25,094 nt of DNA from Chara braunii. Taxonomy: Eukaryota > Streptophyta > Charophyceae > Charales > Characeae. Position 1 is the first letter of the stretch, and each line of letters opens with the position of its first letter. The notes under the pieces were generated by a model. The model ran no database searches and was not told where the DNA came from. It saw only the letters and a list, made by a program, of their open reading frames with translations. Both the position numbers and the translations under genes were made by a program. The DNA lies in NCBI GenBank assembly GCA_003427395.1, contig BFEA01000048.1, forward strand, positions 4,112,754 to 4,137,847. The letters run 5' to 3'. Below are positions 1-9,528 of this stretch, one piece after another.

Positions 1-341
1 CTCCTAGCCCTCCCTATACCGGGACATTACTACTCAAAGACAGTACTGACCAGACCAACATCATCCATAGCTGACCTCTTCTCGCCACCAAGACTATCCC
101 CGACCGCATAGGGTGTCAAGGCGGTCCTCCACAATTCGCCACTGGCTTACCTTCCTCCCTCGCTTACCTTCCTCCCTCGGCAAACCCCAGATCTCTCTAC
201 AAGGCCTCACACTCCTGCCGTTGTAGGTTACAGGGTAACACCCCAGCTCCGGCCAGCATCGTTCTGGCATCGGCAAACTGAGGGCACAGAACAGAGCAAC
301 GCTGCCAATGTCAGTCCAGGTGCAACCATCTCTGAAATCGA
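1..341. other. Non-coding sequence at window start
   Basis: No supportable gene. A minus-strand reading at 94-276 is open for 60 codons (Trp-, Arg- and Cys-rich) and could be a further decayed LINE fragment, because the sequence just beyond it (about 395-445) resembles DNA next to the main LINE remnant at 3552-3602. Frame conservation is too weak to call it. Confidence 0.3.
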
Positions 342-372
342 ATATCCTTTTTTTATTTTTTTATTTTTTTTT
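342..372 (-). repeat. T-rich run, possible LINE poly(A) tail
   Basis: About 30 bases of nearly pure T on the plus strand, broken by single A residues. Read on the minus strand it is an A-rich tail lying about 720 bases downstream of the last recognisable LINE ORF2 codons (1089). It could be the retrotransposition poly(A) tail of the LINE, but no flanking target duplication was found, so this is an inference. Confidence 0.3.
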
Positions 373-394
373 AAGGGAACAAAGCTCCAATCTA

Positions 395-445
395 TTCGTG
401 GGGAGCAACATGTGCTGGGAACGGGGCCCAGCGTCCCATATGAAA
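395..445. repeat. ~45-bp direct repeat, copy 1 (copy 2 at 3552-3602)
   Basis: The stretch beginning GGGGAGC and containing GCTGG, AACGGGG and GTCCCAT recurs at 3552-3602 in the same orientation at roughly 75-80% identity, about 3.16 kb apart. Read on the minus strand both copies give a similar short peptide containing GTL.PV. This suggests pieces of two copies of the same LINE, or a duplication that brackets the LINE remnant. Confidence 0.5.
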
Positions 446-560
446 TATTACATAGAATTTCGAGAAAATGAGATACCGGGGCCATCACCCGGTTTGGCTA
501 AGAAAATTTGGAAACTGAAATACTTGGCAAGTTACTACGTCAGACTTCGGAAAATTTCAG

Positions 561-938
561 AAAAAGACTCAAGCCCCCCCTCAATCCCCTTCACCACCCT
601 CCGGCAAGACTTACTGCAGCAGAGCCACCATCTCCGCCGCTGTTGTGCCCTATTCCCGTCCTACGAGCTAGCCCTTTTACTAGTAGAACGCTTGTTATCC
701 AGCCATCTACTTATCCCATTCACCTCTTCAAAAGGAAATACACATTTACAAGAAAAGACTCAGACACCCAGTCGATCCCCTATCCCCACTCCGGCAAGAC
801 TTACTACAGCAGAGCCACCATCTCCACTGCGGCGGTACCCTATTTCCATCCTACCAGTTAGCCCCCTCACTAGCAGGACGCATGATATCCCACCATCTCC
901 TTCTCCCCCTCACCTCACCATAGAAGTGGCAAAGTCAT
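561..938. repeat. 190-bp tandem duplication (two copies)
   Basis: The motif CCGGCAAGACTTACT followed by CAGCAGAGCCACCATCTCC occurs at 601 and again at 791, a period of 190 bp. Similarity extends upstream to the AAAAGACTCA motif and downstream past TAGCCC and ATCCCACC. The copies differ by many substitutions. The overlapping plus-strand ORF (308-949) is Pro/Ser-rich low complexity and I do not regard it as a gene. Confidence 0.75.
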
Positions 939-1088
939 TTTATTTTTGAGAATATCTAGAAGGCTTGGAATATGAGCGGGGGGTCAAAACCTAAAACAGC
1001 CTACTATCCTAAAATCCCCCCTCAACAGACGGAAAGTCCGTCCAGTTCCGTCTAGGCTTTCAGTCCTCGTACCAGAACTCACGTGGTC

Positions 1089-1547
1089 TCATACCCCCTT
1101 TATGCTAGGGTAACAGGGCACCGCAACCTTCCCCAGTATCAACCAACCTAGCTCTGACGGATAGGAAGTGCCTTCCTCCCTCGACACCTCCCATAGCGCC
1201 AAGCCCCTAAACATATTTTGTACAAAAGTTGTGGTTGTTGCTGTTGGAGGCCCATGCCCCGCCAGTATAGCCTGCCATGTCCAGGGCCAGGGGGTGTCTG
1301 GTTCCCTTTTTCGCCAGATGCGGTCCCACCTTCTCCATGTGAGCTGTGCTATCGGACATTGCATAAAGATATGCTCAATGGTCCCCGTCTTTTTGTAAAA
1401 GGGAAAAATGCTCTGACATCGCTGACACCATGGGAGCAGTAGCCCCCTTTGTTCGAGATTTGTACGGTCCGTTGGTTGGGAGACAGCGGTGAGCTATCTG
1501 CCACTGTAGGCAAGTAATTTTCATAGACTTAGATTTTTGTTCCTTAA
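1089..1547 (-). pseudogene. LINE zf-RVT (zinc-binding reverse transcriptase tail) fragment
   Basis: Part of the LINE remnant, noted separately because it gives the family. On the minus strand the frame at 1547-1431 reads ITCLQWQIAHRCLPT. After a one-frame shift near 1431 it continues as WCQRCQSIFPF, then TIEHIFMQCPIAQLTW at about 1381-1336. This gives the C-x2-C and H-x4-C zinc-ligand pattern of zf-RVT domains at the C-terminus of plant LINE reverse transcriptases. About 80 further residues run to a stop at 1089. The frameshift separates the LPT motif from the zinc ligands, so no intact domain can be made. Confidence 0.85.
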
Positions 1548-1548
1548 G

Positions 1549-2270
1549 CCACCAGTACCTCCGAGCCTGTTTTTGCCGACCCTGAATTTCACATCGCTCC
1601 GAGTTTTGCCGAGCCTGGGTACCACTTCGTTTTCTTTTTGGCACTCTCACGGAAAGAACAAAAAAAAACAAAAAAGAAGAAGAAAATTTACGGTCGTGAA
1701 CCTTAGAAAAGAATTAAAAAAAAAAAGGAAACAAAGCTTTGACCGTGATTGCAGTTGTATACATTCTTGGAAGTGGTAGTGTGAGTGTGCCCTCAATGAG
1801 GGCATCTCAACCCCGTGGTCAGGTTGTTTGATTCCAAACAGAGAATAAAAGGGGGGAAAAACGGGCATATGGATCCGACCGTGAAAATGGCTGGATACAT
1901 TCCCCTAAGTGTCAGTGTGATGAGCCTTACACTCCTCTGACAAAACATAGCTTGAGCAGATAGCTTGAGCAATTCACGGACAGGGGACTCATAAGAAACA
2001 CACGACCAACAAAAATTAGAAAACAGTAACATTCAGAATGTGACCGCCTTACCTATAAGGTGCATTCTGTAGAGGAAGATTGTGAGCACGGCCTCCTAAA
2101 CTACCCAGCCCGACACCATTGCAGTAGAGAAAGCATTTTTCCCCCCTCTTTTTCCGTCACTATAAAATTCAAATTTATGGGACATTGCCGACCCTGTGTC
2201 CCACCCCGAAAAGTTCGGGTACTGGCGCCAAGACATCGTAATTTCTTAACACTGGCGAAGGTACTGGTGG
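1549..2270. mobile_element. 722-bp TIR element nested in the LINE
   Basis: The ends are an exact 11-bp inverted repeat, CCACCAGTACC (1549-1559) and GGTACTGGTGG (2260-2270), with weaker inverted similarity further in (GTGAAATTC-like and GCCGACCCTG-like blocks). TTAAG lies on both sides (1544-1548 and 2272-2276, the right copy with one extra T), consistent with a 5-bp target duplication. Removing the element brings the LINE segments SSIKWL and KEQKSKSMK together as one continuous reading, which independently supports insertion. There is no transposase ORF, so it is non-autonomous. Inside, A-rich runs (1659-1730) and a diverged ~137-bp duplication (GACCGTGA at 1740 and 1878) are seen. The superfamily is uncertain. 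Confidence 0.75.
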
Positions 2271-3551
2271 TTTAAGCCATTTGATGGAAGAAAAGAGAGA
2301 ACGGTCCACGTTCAAGTGCCTAGCCCATTTATCATCAATCATGTCTTTCAGATGTCTTTTGGGTTTGAGCATCTTGTAGGCAGATTTAACCGACATCTGC
2401 CCCAGACTAGTATGACCTATTCCAGCAGCTCCTCTTCTTTGAGGATGTTGCCAAATCCATTCTACTGGATCGAAAGGCAGATCTTGAATTGGTCTTCTGT
2501 CTGAAAAACAAGTCTTTGACCTTTTTTTTTTTAAACCCTTGCCCTTTGTAATGTCATTTTATCTCTCCATACGAAGGGTGTCCTGCTTCCCTGAAGAACG
2601 CCCGTTTTGGTTATAGCATAGTATTCAACCAAGGTTGTCTGAGGTGAAACTATGTGGATCAGGCAAACGCTCAGCGGGGCCCCCGTTCTTACCACCCAGT
2701 CTCCTTCTTTCAGGGTGGGGCCCCGTTTGAGGATCCGGTACCAATCCAGCGGTATAAGTTTTATAATGTTTTCTAATGATTCCTCTGCATGATGGCAATA
2801 TCTTAGGGTATCTCGCAGCTGGTTCCCTGTTTTCCAATCTTGTCTGTCATTGTCCCAAAGGTCCTCTACTCTGAGTATTCCATTTTTTATCCAACTTCTC
2901 CAGGGCGAAGAGGAGATTATCATGACATTGTCCCTTACGTTTGTCACCCACCTATTTCCAAACAGGGGTTGGCGATAAATTTCTTCCCATCGGTCGGGGC
3001 AGACCTTTTCCGGGAGCGGTAGCTTCAGCCAGGTTTGCGGTAGGGATGGCCAAAAGTTATCCAAACTCTGCCCTCCCTTTCGCGTGGGAGTTTGCGCGGG
3101 ATTGCCCAGAAGCGATCCTCCAACCAGGTCAGCGGGTGGACCGTACGGGGGGTTGCTGGGGCCAATCGAGCCAGATGTTCCGAAGCTAAGGGGCACCACG
3201 AGTTCTGGGGGGCAAAGATGAGCTTTTTAATCCACTTGACTCTCAGCACATAGAACCAGTGAATGAAGGCTGGTGCATATTCTTTATAACTTTGCTGATT
3301 AGCGAGCCCCTCGGTGACGGCAAGTGGTCACAGACAGACCCTACTGATGCTACGTTCATGGAAGCCTTAGAAAGTTGCGAGATGAACCAGATGGTGGAAG
3401 GTGTCAGGTCTATGCTAGCTAACACAGTGCAAACATCGCACCCTTGACCTTTTTTTTTTCTTTTTTGGAAATGCCCATTTGCAAGCCCTCTATCCTGGTG
3501 GTGGTGAGAGAACCGCCAGGATTGAGGTTCTGGCTGGTAGGTTGTTCCACA

Positions 3552-3602
3552 TATTGGTGGGGAGCGGACACCTGCTGGAAACGGGGTCCAACGTCCCATT
3601 GG
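3552..3602. repeat. ~45-bp direct repeat, copy 2 (copy 1 at 395-445)
   Basis: Second copy of the GGGGAGC...GTCCCAT segment described at 395-445. Here it sits upstream (minus-strand sense) of the LINE ORF2 remnant, next to a T-rich run at 3448-3467. Confidence 0.5.
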
Positions 3603-3609
3603 ATACATC

Positions 3610-4392
3610 CTTTAGATGCAGTGTTTCATCTTTCATGTGATCCCAGGCTGTGGCCTTAGCGCTGCCTGTCCCTGAACTACGTCTTTCCCATGGGGCTGCG
3701 GATGTTACCGATCCTATCGCAGAGTTTTTTTTTCCCACCAGCCCAGCCCAAATCAGCAGCACTATCCTTATGAAGGATGTTTTCTTTAAAAATGAAATGT
3801 TTTATAAAAAGTGAACATACCGAAATTATCAATTTTCGACAAAACAAATGTCGATGATATTTATGGAGAAAATAAGAATATTTTCGATATATAAAAAATA
3901 TAATGATGAAAAGCTTAACGAACTTTGAAACATATAACGAACTATCAATCTATGCTGTTAACAAAAAAAAACTTTTTCATAGCATTCATAATAATACATG
4001 AATACCATAAAAGAAAATCTGTGTTTGAAAAGTTTATATGTTGGGCAAAGCGGCCACCATCATATGCCTTGCAATGGGGTCTTCGCCTCTTAGATCGCCA
4101 AGTGTTGTGAGTTAGGAATTTCAAAGAACCAGAGTACAAAAAAACAAAAAACATAGTCAGGCCCCCGGACAGATGGTACCCCGATTTGCAGCAAAATATT
4201 TTTTTTACCATCATACTTTCGACTTAGCTAGCTTAAAGTTAGCAGGTGCTATCTTTTATAATTGTAAACTGTCCAATATTTCAAAACAGTGATATCATTT
4301 TGCCCATGATGTGCAAGGTTCCCTTACATTTACTCGTGACCAATAGAGTCCAAAAATTTCACCGAATTGACTAGCGAAGCTTGTTAGCGAAC
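3610..4392. other. AT-rich intergenic spacer
   Basis: From about 3775 the composition becomes strongly AT-rich. No ORF with a recognisable motif, no tandem array and no terminal repeats are seen. The only local structure is homopolymer A/T runs (3962-3972, 4138-4152, 4199-4206). It separates the LINE remnant from the satellite array. Confidence 0.6.
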
Positions 4393-6860
4393 TTTTAGCG
4401 AATTCGTGGTTTGTTGTTGGTGAACATGTCTTTGTAAAATCTCCAAAACCCTGAACCAAGTCTCGTTTTTACGTTATCCTAACAATCCCAAAACTCCTGA
4501 AATTTCACGAAAATTCAAAATTAGAAATAATTATGAAAATCCTGAAAAATCGTGAAATTCAGGATTTCGTCATCCAAAAAACACTTCAGGATGTCCCATA
4601 TCTGTGTCATCCCGACAATCCCGAAATTCCAGAAAAAAATTGGAAATTGTTGGAAAAATCCGAAACTTAAAAAAATTGTGAAAATCGAGATTTCTCTGTC
4701 GAAATATACTTTAGGATGCCCCATTTTTACGTTATCCCGACAATCCTGAAATTCTTGAAAATTGCAAAGAAAATTTTAAAATTCTGCAAAATTCGTAAAA
4801 ATCAGGAGTTCGTTACCGAAATAAACTTCGAGATTTTCGGGATTTTAGAGGTTTCTACGTTATATCTAAAGTGTTTTCAAGATTTCGTTACCGAATCACA
4901 CTTCGAGATTTTCAGGATTCGATCGGTTATATTCTGACATGGAGTCCGGATTTCGTTATCAAATCGGACTTCGAGATTTTTGAAATTCGATAGGTTATAT
5001 TCCGACTTGAATTCGGGATTTCCTATCCGAATAACACTTCGGGATTTTCGGGATTCGATCAGTTAAATTCCGATGTGGATTCGGGATTTCCTTACCGAAT
5101 CGCACTTCGGGATTTTCGGGATTCGATCGGTTATATTCCGACGTGGATTCGGGATTTCGTTACTGAATTGCACTTCGTGATTTTCGGGATTCGGTCGGTT
5201 ATATCCCGAAGTGTTTTCATAATTTTGTTACCGAAATACACTTCGGGATTCTCGGGATTTACTTAGTGTTATTTGTACATCGTGTCCCGATGTGGATTCG
5301 GGATTTCATTACCGAATCACACTTCGGGGGTTTCGGGACTCGACCGGTTATATCCCGACGTGGATTCGGGATTTCTTTATTGAATTGCACCTCGGCATTT
5401 TCGGGATTCGATCGGTTATATCTCGAAGTGTTGTCGGGATTTCGTTATCGAAATAAACTTCGGGATTTTCGGGATTTTTCTGAGTCTTGTTTCTAAAATA
5501 TATCCCGAAGTGTTTTCGGGATTTCGTCACCGAAATGCACTTCGGGATTTTCGGAATTTTACTAACTCTCGTTTCTACAAGATATCCCGAAGTGTTTTTT
5601 GGATTTCATTATGGAAATACATTTCGGGATTTTTAGCGAATTCGTGGTTTGTTGTTGGCGAATATGACTTTGTAAAATCTCGAAAACCCTAAACTAAGTC
5701 TTGTTTTTATGTTATCTTGACAATCCCGAATTTCTGAGATTTCTCGAAAATTCGAAACTAGAAAAAAATAAAAATTCTGAAAAATCGTGAAATTCAGGAT
5801 TTCGTCATCGAAAAATACTTCATAATGTCCGGCATCTGTTTTATACCGACAATCCCGAAATTCTAGAAAATTCACGAAAATTGAAAATTGCTGGGAAAAT
5901 CCGAAACTTAAAAAAATCGTGAGAATTGAGATTTCGTTGTCGAAATATACTTTAGGATTCCCTGTTTTTACGTTATCCCGACAATCCTGAAATTCCCGAA
6001 AAATTCTCAAAAATTACCAAAATTGCAAAAAAAATTCTAAAATTTGGGATTTTCAGGATTTTAAGGGTTTCTATGTTATATCTAGATATGTTTTCGGGAT
6101 TTCGTTACCGAAATACACTTTGGGATTTTCAGGATTCGATCAGTTATATTCCGACGTGGATTCGAGATTTCGTTACCAAATCGCACATCGGGATTTTCGG
6201 GATCTGATTCCGACATGGATTCGGGATTTCCTTACCGAATTACACTTCCGGATTTTTGGGATTCGATCGGTTATATTCCGACGTGGATTCGGGATTTCGG
6301 TACCGAATCACACTTCGGGATTTTCGGGATTTTCGGGATTCGACCGGTTATATTCTGACGTGGATTCAGGATTTCGTCACTGAATCGCACTTCGGGATTT
6401 TCGGGATTTGATTCCGACGTGGACTCAGGATTTCCTTACAGAATTACACTTCGGGATTTTCGGGATTCGATCGGTTATATTTCGATGTGGATTCGGGATT
6501 TCGTTACCGAATTGCACTTCGGGATTTTCGGGATTCGATCGGTTATATCCTGAAGTGTTTTTGGGATCTCGTTACCGAAATACACTTCGGGATTTTCGGG
6601 ATTTTACCGAGTCCTGTTTCTACAATATATCCCGAAGTGTTTTCGGGATTTCGTTACTGAAATGCACTTCGGGATTTTCGGGATATTACTGTTTCGTTTC
6701 TACGATATCCCAAAGTGTTTTTTGGATTTCATTACCGAAATACATTTCGGGATTTTATCGATTTAGAAAGTCTCGTTTTTACGTTATATCCCAAAGTGTT
6801 TTGGGGATTTCGTTTTCGAAATACACTCTGGGATTTTGAAATTTACCTAATCTCATTTCA
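4393..6860 (+). repeat. Satellite array, 68-82-bp units in two 1.24-kb higher-order copies
   Basis: Tandem units built on CACTTCGGGATTTTCGGGATT. One unit type is 68 bp (with GATCGGTTATATTCCGACGTGG); another is about 77-83 bp (with GTTTCTACAATATATCCCGAAGTG). Superimposed is a long-range duplication: a leader starting TTTTAGCGAATTCGTGGTTT occurs at 4393 and 5631 (1,238 bp apart), and GAAATATACTTTAGGAT occurs at 4701 and 5942 (1,241 bp apart). Each copy begins with about 430 bp of leader and continues into short units. Most units contain a dyad: CCCGAAGTG pairs with CACTTCGGG, and TTCGG with CCGAA. The plus-strand ORFs with repeated GFSGFDRLY-type peptides follow from the repeat and are not genes: a 68-bp period is not a multiple of three. 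Confidence 0.9.
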
Positions 6861-7007
6861 GCTGGACGACGTAAGGACACCCTTCGCCTATCAGTTTATG
6901 AAGTTGTGAACTCAGCACATGAAAGGGAAAGTGAAGGTTGGCTTGTTCATTATGTCAATGGGAATGTCAGGACTGAAAAATGGCAGAGGAAAGCAATAAA
7001 ACGTTGA
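6861..7007 (+). CDS. Candidate 3'-terminal exon, unknown protein
   Basis: Not recognised. A short reading of 48 codons begins at the first base after the satellite array, behind a good splice-acceptor sequence (ATCTCATTTCAG, AG at 6860-6861, so the spliced exon would start at 6862 inside a codon). It reads GRRKDTLRLSVYEVV, NSAHERESEGW, LVHYVNGNVR, then TEKWQRKAIKR and a TGA at 7005-7007. The composition is unlike the surrounding repeats: balanced codons, one Tyr-rich and one basic block, and no low complexity. An AATAAA lies at 6995-7000, overlapping the end. No upstream exon was found on this strand, so if real, the whole satellite array would lie in the preceding intron. It could instead be a captured or pseudogene exon. 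Coding is an inference from composition and splice signal only. Confidence 0.4.
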   Translation, partial: AGRRKDTLRLSVYEVVNSAHERESEGWLVHYVNGNVRTEKWQRKAIKR

Positions 7008-7216
7008 CTACAAAACTGTAAAACCTCTGCACAAACATGAGGTTGATTGCATAAATCAGCAACACGAGGTTAAATGAGGGTCGAAAATTCATCGTTTTCA
7101 CCGCATCGCACAAGCAATAGTGAAAAACTTTGGAAACAAACAATGTGGACTCATAGTACAGACATAAAAAAAAAAAAAACAGGCAAAAGAAAATGGAAAG
7201 AATATCTCAAAAGTCT

Positions 7217-7498
7217 TAGGCTACTAGTCGGGTCACCTTGTTTTCGGCCCGGTCGTGCAAGGACTTCGGAAGGTCCCAACAAAAACAATTAAAAATTAAA
7301 ATATTTCAATATTCATGGAAACAAAAAACTAGGTTATGAAAAAAAATAAACTGAGCAACTTTTGTCTCACGGTCACATCGAAATTCATTAAAAATAAATA
7401 AAAAAATAAATTAAAAATAAAAATGTAATAAAAAGTGCGAGGAATATGAGCGAGAGCGATAGACAAAAAACCAAGTTGCAAAATCACGAAGTAGTCTA
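7217..7498. mobile_element. Small TIR element (~280 bp), family A copy
   Basis: The left end TAGGCTACTAGTCGGG and right end CGAAGTAGTCTA form an imperfect inverted repeat. The subterminal text (CCTTGTTTTC, GGCC...CGTGCAAGG) matches the element at 10481. An internal block, GCAACTTTTGTCTCACGGTC, is shared with GCAACGTTTGCC-like text at about 10636 and 13898. The middle is AT-rich without an ORF. No convincing target duplication was seen. It is a non-autonomous MITE-like element. Confidence 0.55.
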
Positions 7499-7507
7499 GA
7501 GAGTCAT

Positions 7508-7582
7508 GCACCAATCAGAGAGCACCATTACATCAAGCAGATAGCACCATTGCACCAAGCAGAGAGCACCATTGCACCAAGA
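7508..7582. repeat. 22-bp short tandem repeat (about 3 copies)
   Basis: Copies of CACCATTGCACCAAGCAGAGAG, the first diverged (CACCATTACATCAAGCAGATAG) and preceded by a partial unit. Confidence 0.75.
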
Positions 7583-7599
7583 TTCCATCCACATAAGAG

Positions 7600-8289
7600 C
7601 AATACAATGGACTCGTGAGCCAATGTCCAAGCCCTCAGACCACACCAACGCAGTATCCAATGTCGCTCCTACTGTCTGGCGCCCAACTCCTAGCCCACTC
7701 TACTCAATCTCTCTGTCCTATCTTCATTCATGCAACAAGATCACTTAGACACAGAAGACCAATATACGTGATGTCAACACCAATGCTGACCTCTAATCAA
7801 CAAACATCCGTATATAGCCTATCATCTAAGTCTTATCTGGAAGATAAGCAACATTCACATCTCACAGCGCAAACCCGAAGAGAACGTAATGTCGGACGTC
7901 CAAATGGGTTGCGCTAGTATAGAACACATGTGGCTTCAATTAGAACACGACCTGTCTTGGCAGTGGGTGGGGGGGGGGAGGCAAAGCAGGGGCCACACAC
8001 ACAAAGGAACATGCTCAAAGTCTCTCGTAGACAATGATCAACAAAGACCCGCAGAGCGGGCTGTCAAATAGAAAGAAGTAACATCACGGAGGTCCCATCC
8101 CGTCACCTTCCACCATCGTCCCGACAAAGCCCAAGACCATCGAACGTTCCGACAAAATTGGCAGTGTTTTGAAATAGCAACAATATTTGCAAGTCACAGT
8201 GCATAAGGTCTTGACTGGCGGTCACTTAATGCCTTGAAGAGAAGCAGCAGCAAACTCGAACACAACAATCGCAGCAACCTTCGTTTTTA
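7600..8289. other. No gene recognised
   Basis: Mixed-composition sequence. A 100-codon plus-strand ORF (7615-7917) is Ser/Gln/His-rich with no motif, no splice context and no supporting neighbour. A G-run (7967-7979) is present. If the minus-strand exon at 8290-8483 is real, the upper part of this stretch would be its 3' untranslated region. Confidence 0.4.
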
Positions 8290-8483
8290 TCACTGCAGTT
8301 TTTTTCGTTTGTATTGAAGAACTCGACGTTTGATCTTGTCAGCATCTGTGATGCTCTTCTTCTCATGGTCAATTTGGTAGATAATTGATAGAAAAAAGTT
8401 TGGTGTTATTCTGTTCATATGCCTGTACCAATACAGATCCAAAATGACAGTTATCATGTGAGTAAGTTGAGGGAAAATTGTAC
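8290..8483 (-). CDS. Candidate 3'-terminal exon, unknown protein
   Basis: Not recognised. On the minus strand a strong acceptor (TTTTCTATTTTTTGAACC then TGTTGTGCTGCAG, AG just above 8483) precedes a 63-codon open reading that ends in TGA at 8290-8292. It contains TIFPQLTHMITVILDLYWYR, then MNRITPNFFLSIIYQID, and a lysine/arginine-rich end, KIKRRVLQYKRKKLQ. The hydrophobic/aromatic first half and basic tail look protein-like, and a stop lies just above the acceptor in the same frame, as expected for an intron. The first in-frame ATG is internal. No upstream exon was identified between 8520 and 9340. It may be a real last exon, a pseudogene fragment or chance. I know no family match. Confidence 0.4.
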
Positions 8484-8510
8484 CTGCAGCACAACAGGTT
8501 CAAAAAATAG

Positions 8511-8675
8511 AAAAGCATCAGTGTTTTTTCATGGGCATGCAAAAACCACATTGCACTTGCGTGTCACATATGAATCATCAACCAGTCAACCCAAAAGCAT
8601 CAACGTTTTTTCATAGGAATGCAAAGAACCAAATTGCGGTTGTGGGTCACCTAAGAATCATGTAACAGTCAGCCA
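8511..8675. repeat. 82-bp tandem duplication (two copies)
   Basis: AAAAGCATCA...GTTTTTTCAT begins at 8511 and again at 8593. Both copies continue through ATGCAAA..CCA, ATTGC, GTCAC, GAATCAT and AACAGTC/ACCAGTC. They are diverged by about 20%. Confidence 0.8.
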
Positions 8676-9340
8676 AGACTGAGGTAAGACACAAAAAATC
8701 AACAACTAGGGGTTTGTCTATTTCAAGCTTAAACCTAATAAACTCGGTTCACAGGGTTGGGGAGAGACACAAGCTTGCAGTCAATCCTGTATGAAATGCA
8801 GTCCGGTAAGTGTTGGTGCAGATCACAACTTTCGATCTGAGCGTTAGTATAGGTCATGTCATTGTGATGCCACTTTGAGGTGACTCCCCCAGGGAAGCCT
8901 AGTAACTCATCTGACCTCCCAGTGGATGAGTACCATAGGGACTTCCTGAGGCCTGGCCTCTGCCCTCTACTACACCATGATTTTTTTATGAAAAAATAAA
9001 AATTAAAAATTAAAATAAAAAAATGAAGTAATCAATATTCCTCGGGGATCCTTCAACCTACAAAAGGATGGCTTTATCAGTACTATTGTTGTAACGCTAC
9101 GACTTCGTGGTAGAAAAACACTCCGGTTTACACTCGCCAGACTGAAAAAGAAAGTGGCAAACAAAACACAGAAAAACACAAAAAGAAACACATAAAATGA
9201 TATTCCTTTACATACCTTAAAGACTCCTTATAACATGTGAGCCACTTGTTATGTGTCTATATGACAGGTGTATCTCCTCTCGCATGAATTGAAAATTTAT
9301 GACGAGTTTTTGTCTCGTGGATGTTTCATAATGCACGAGT
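8676..9340. other. No gene recognised; possible SINE-like tail
   Basis: Moderate-GC sequence up to about 8978 ends in a T-run (8982-8988) followed by an A/T-rich block, a layout seen in some plant SINEs. I find no clear pol III A box and only a weak B-box-like GGTTCA at 8748, so no SINE is called. 8990-9030 is an A/T microsatellite-like run. Confidence 0.3.
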
Positions 9341-9423
9341 CAACTTTACTTGCAGAGATGGAGTTCAAGGGTTGTGCATTTTATGCAATCTAGATAAAAC
9401 TTGTACAAGAAATCAAGTGAAGT

Positions 9424-9484
<61 letters not shown>

Positions 9485-9494
9485 AGAGAAACAC

Positions 9495-9528
<34 letters not shown>

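Larger units (their letters stand above)
1089..3300 (-). pseudogene. L1-type LINE ORF2 C-terminal remnant (frameshifted, interrupted)
   Basis: The remains of the C-terminal half of a plant L1-like LINE ORF2 (reverse transcriptase), read on the minus strand from high to low coordinates. Seen in order: a post-RT segment around 3240-3180 containing LRVKWIKKLIFAP; a segment at 3100-2531 containing QPLFGNRWV and GILRVEDLW, typical of the region between RT and the zinc-binding tail; a segment at 2510-2290 with LPFDPVEWIW then MSVKSAYKML; and the zf-RVT tail below 1547. The reading frame changes several times (near 3090, 2525 and 1431), one shift lying at a run of twelve A residues (minus strand, 2522-2533). 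The catalytic RT and endonuclease domains are absent from the window. A 722-bp DNA element is inserted at 1549-2270. The copy is dead. The family assignment is knowledge-based; the species source cannot be read from it. Confidence 0.85.

Noticed and set aside
308-949. 213-codon plus-strand ORF
   Set aside because: Pro/Ser-rich, covers a 190-bp tandem duplication and a T-run; the two duplicates do not keep the same peptide, and no motif is present.
4716-6909. Plus-strand ORFs rich in GFSGFDRLYSDVDSGFR-type peptides, resembling a repetitive structural protein
   Set aside because: They are translations of the 68-82-bp satellite. The period is not a multiple of three, the ORFs break often, and similar peptides appear in other frames.
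7615-7917. 100-codon plus-strand ORF
   Set aside because: No recognisable motif, low-information composition and no supporting signals.
8746-8990. tRNA-derived SINE
   Set aside because: Only a weak B-box-like GGTTCA and a T-rich tail; no A box at the right distance, no cloverleaf and no target duplication.
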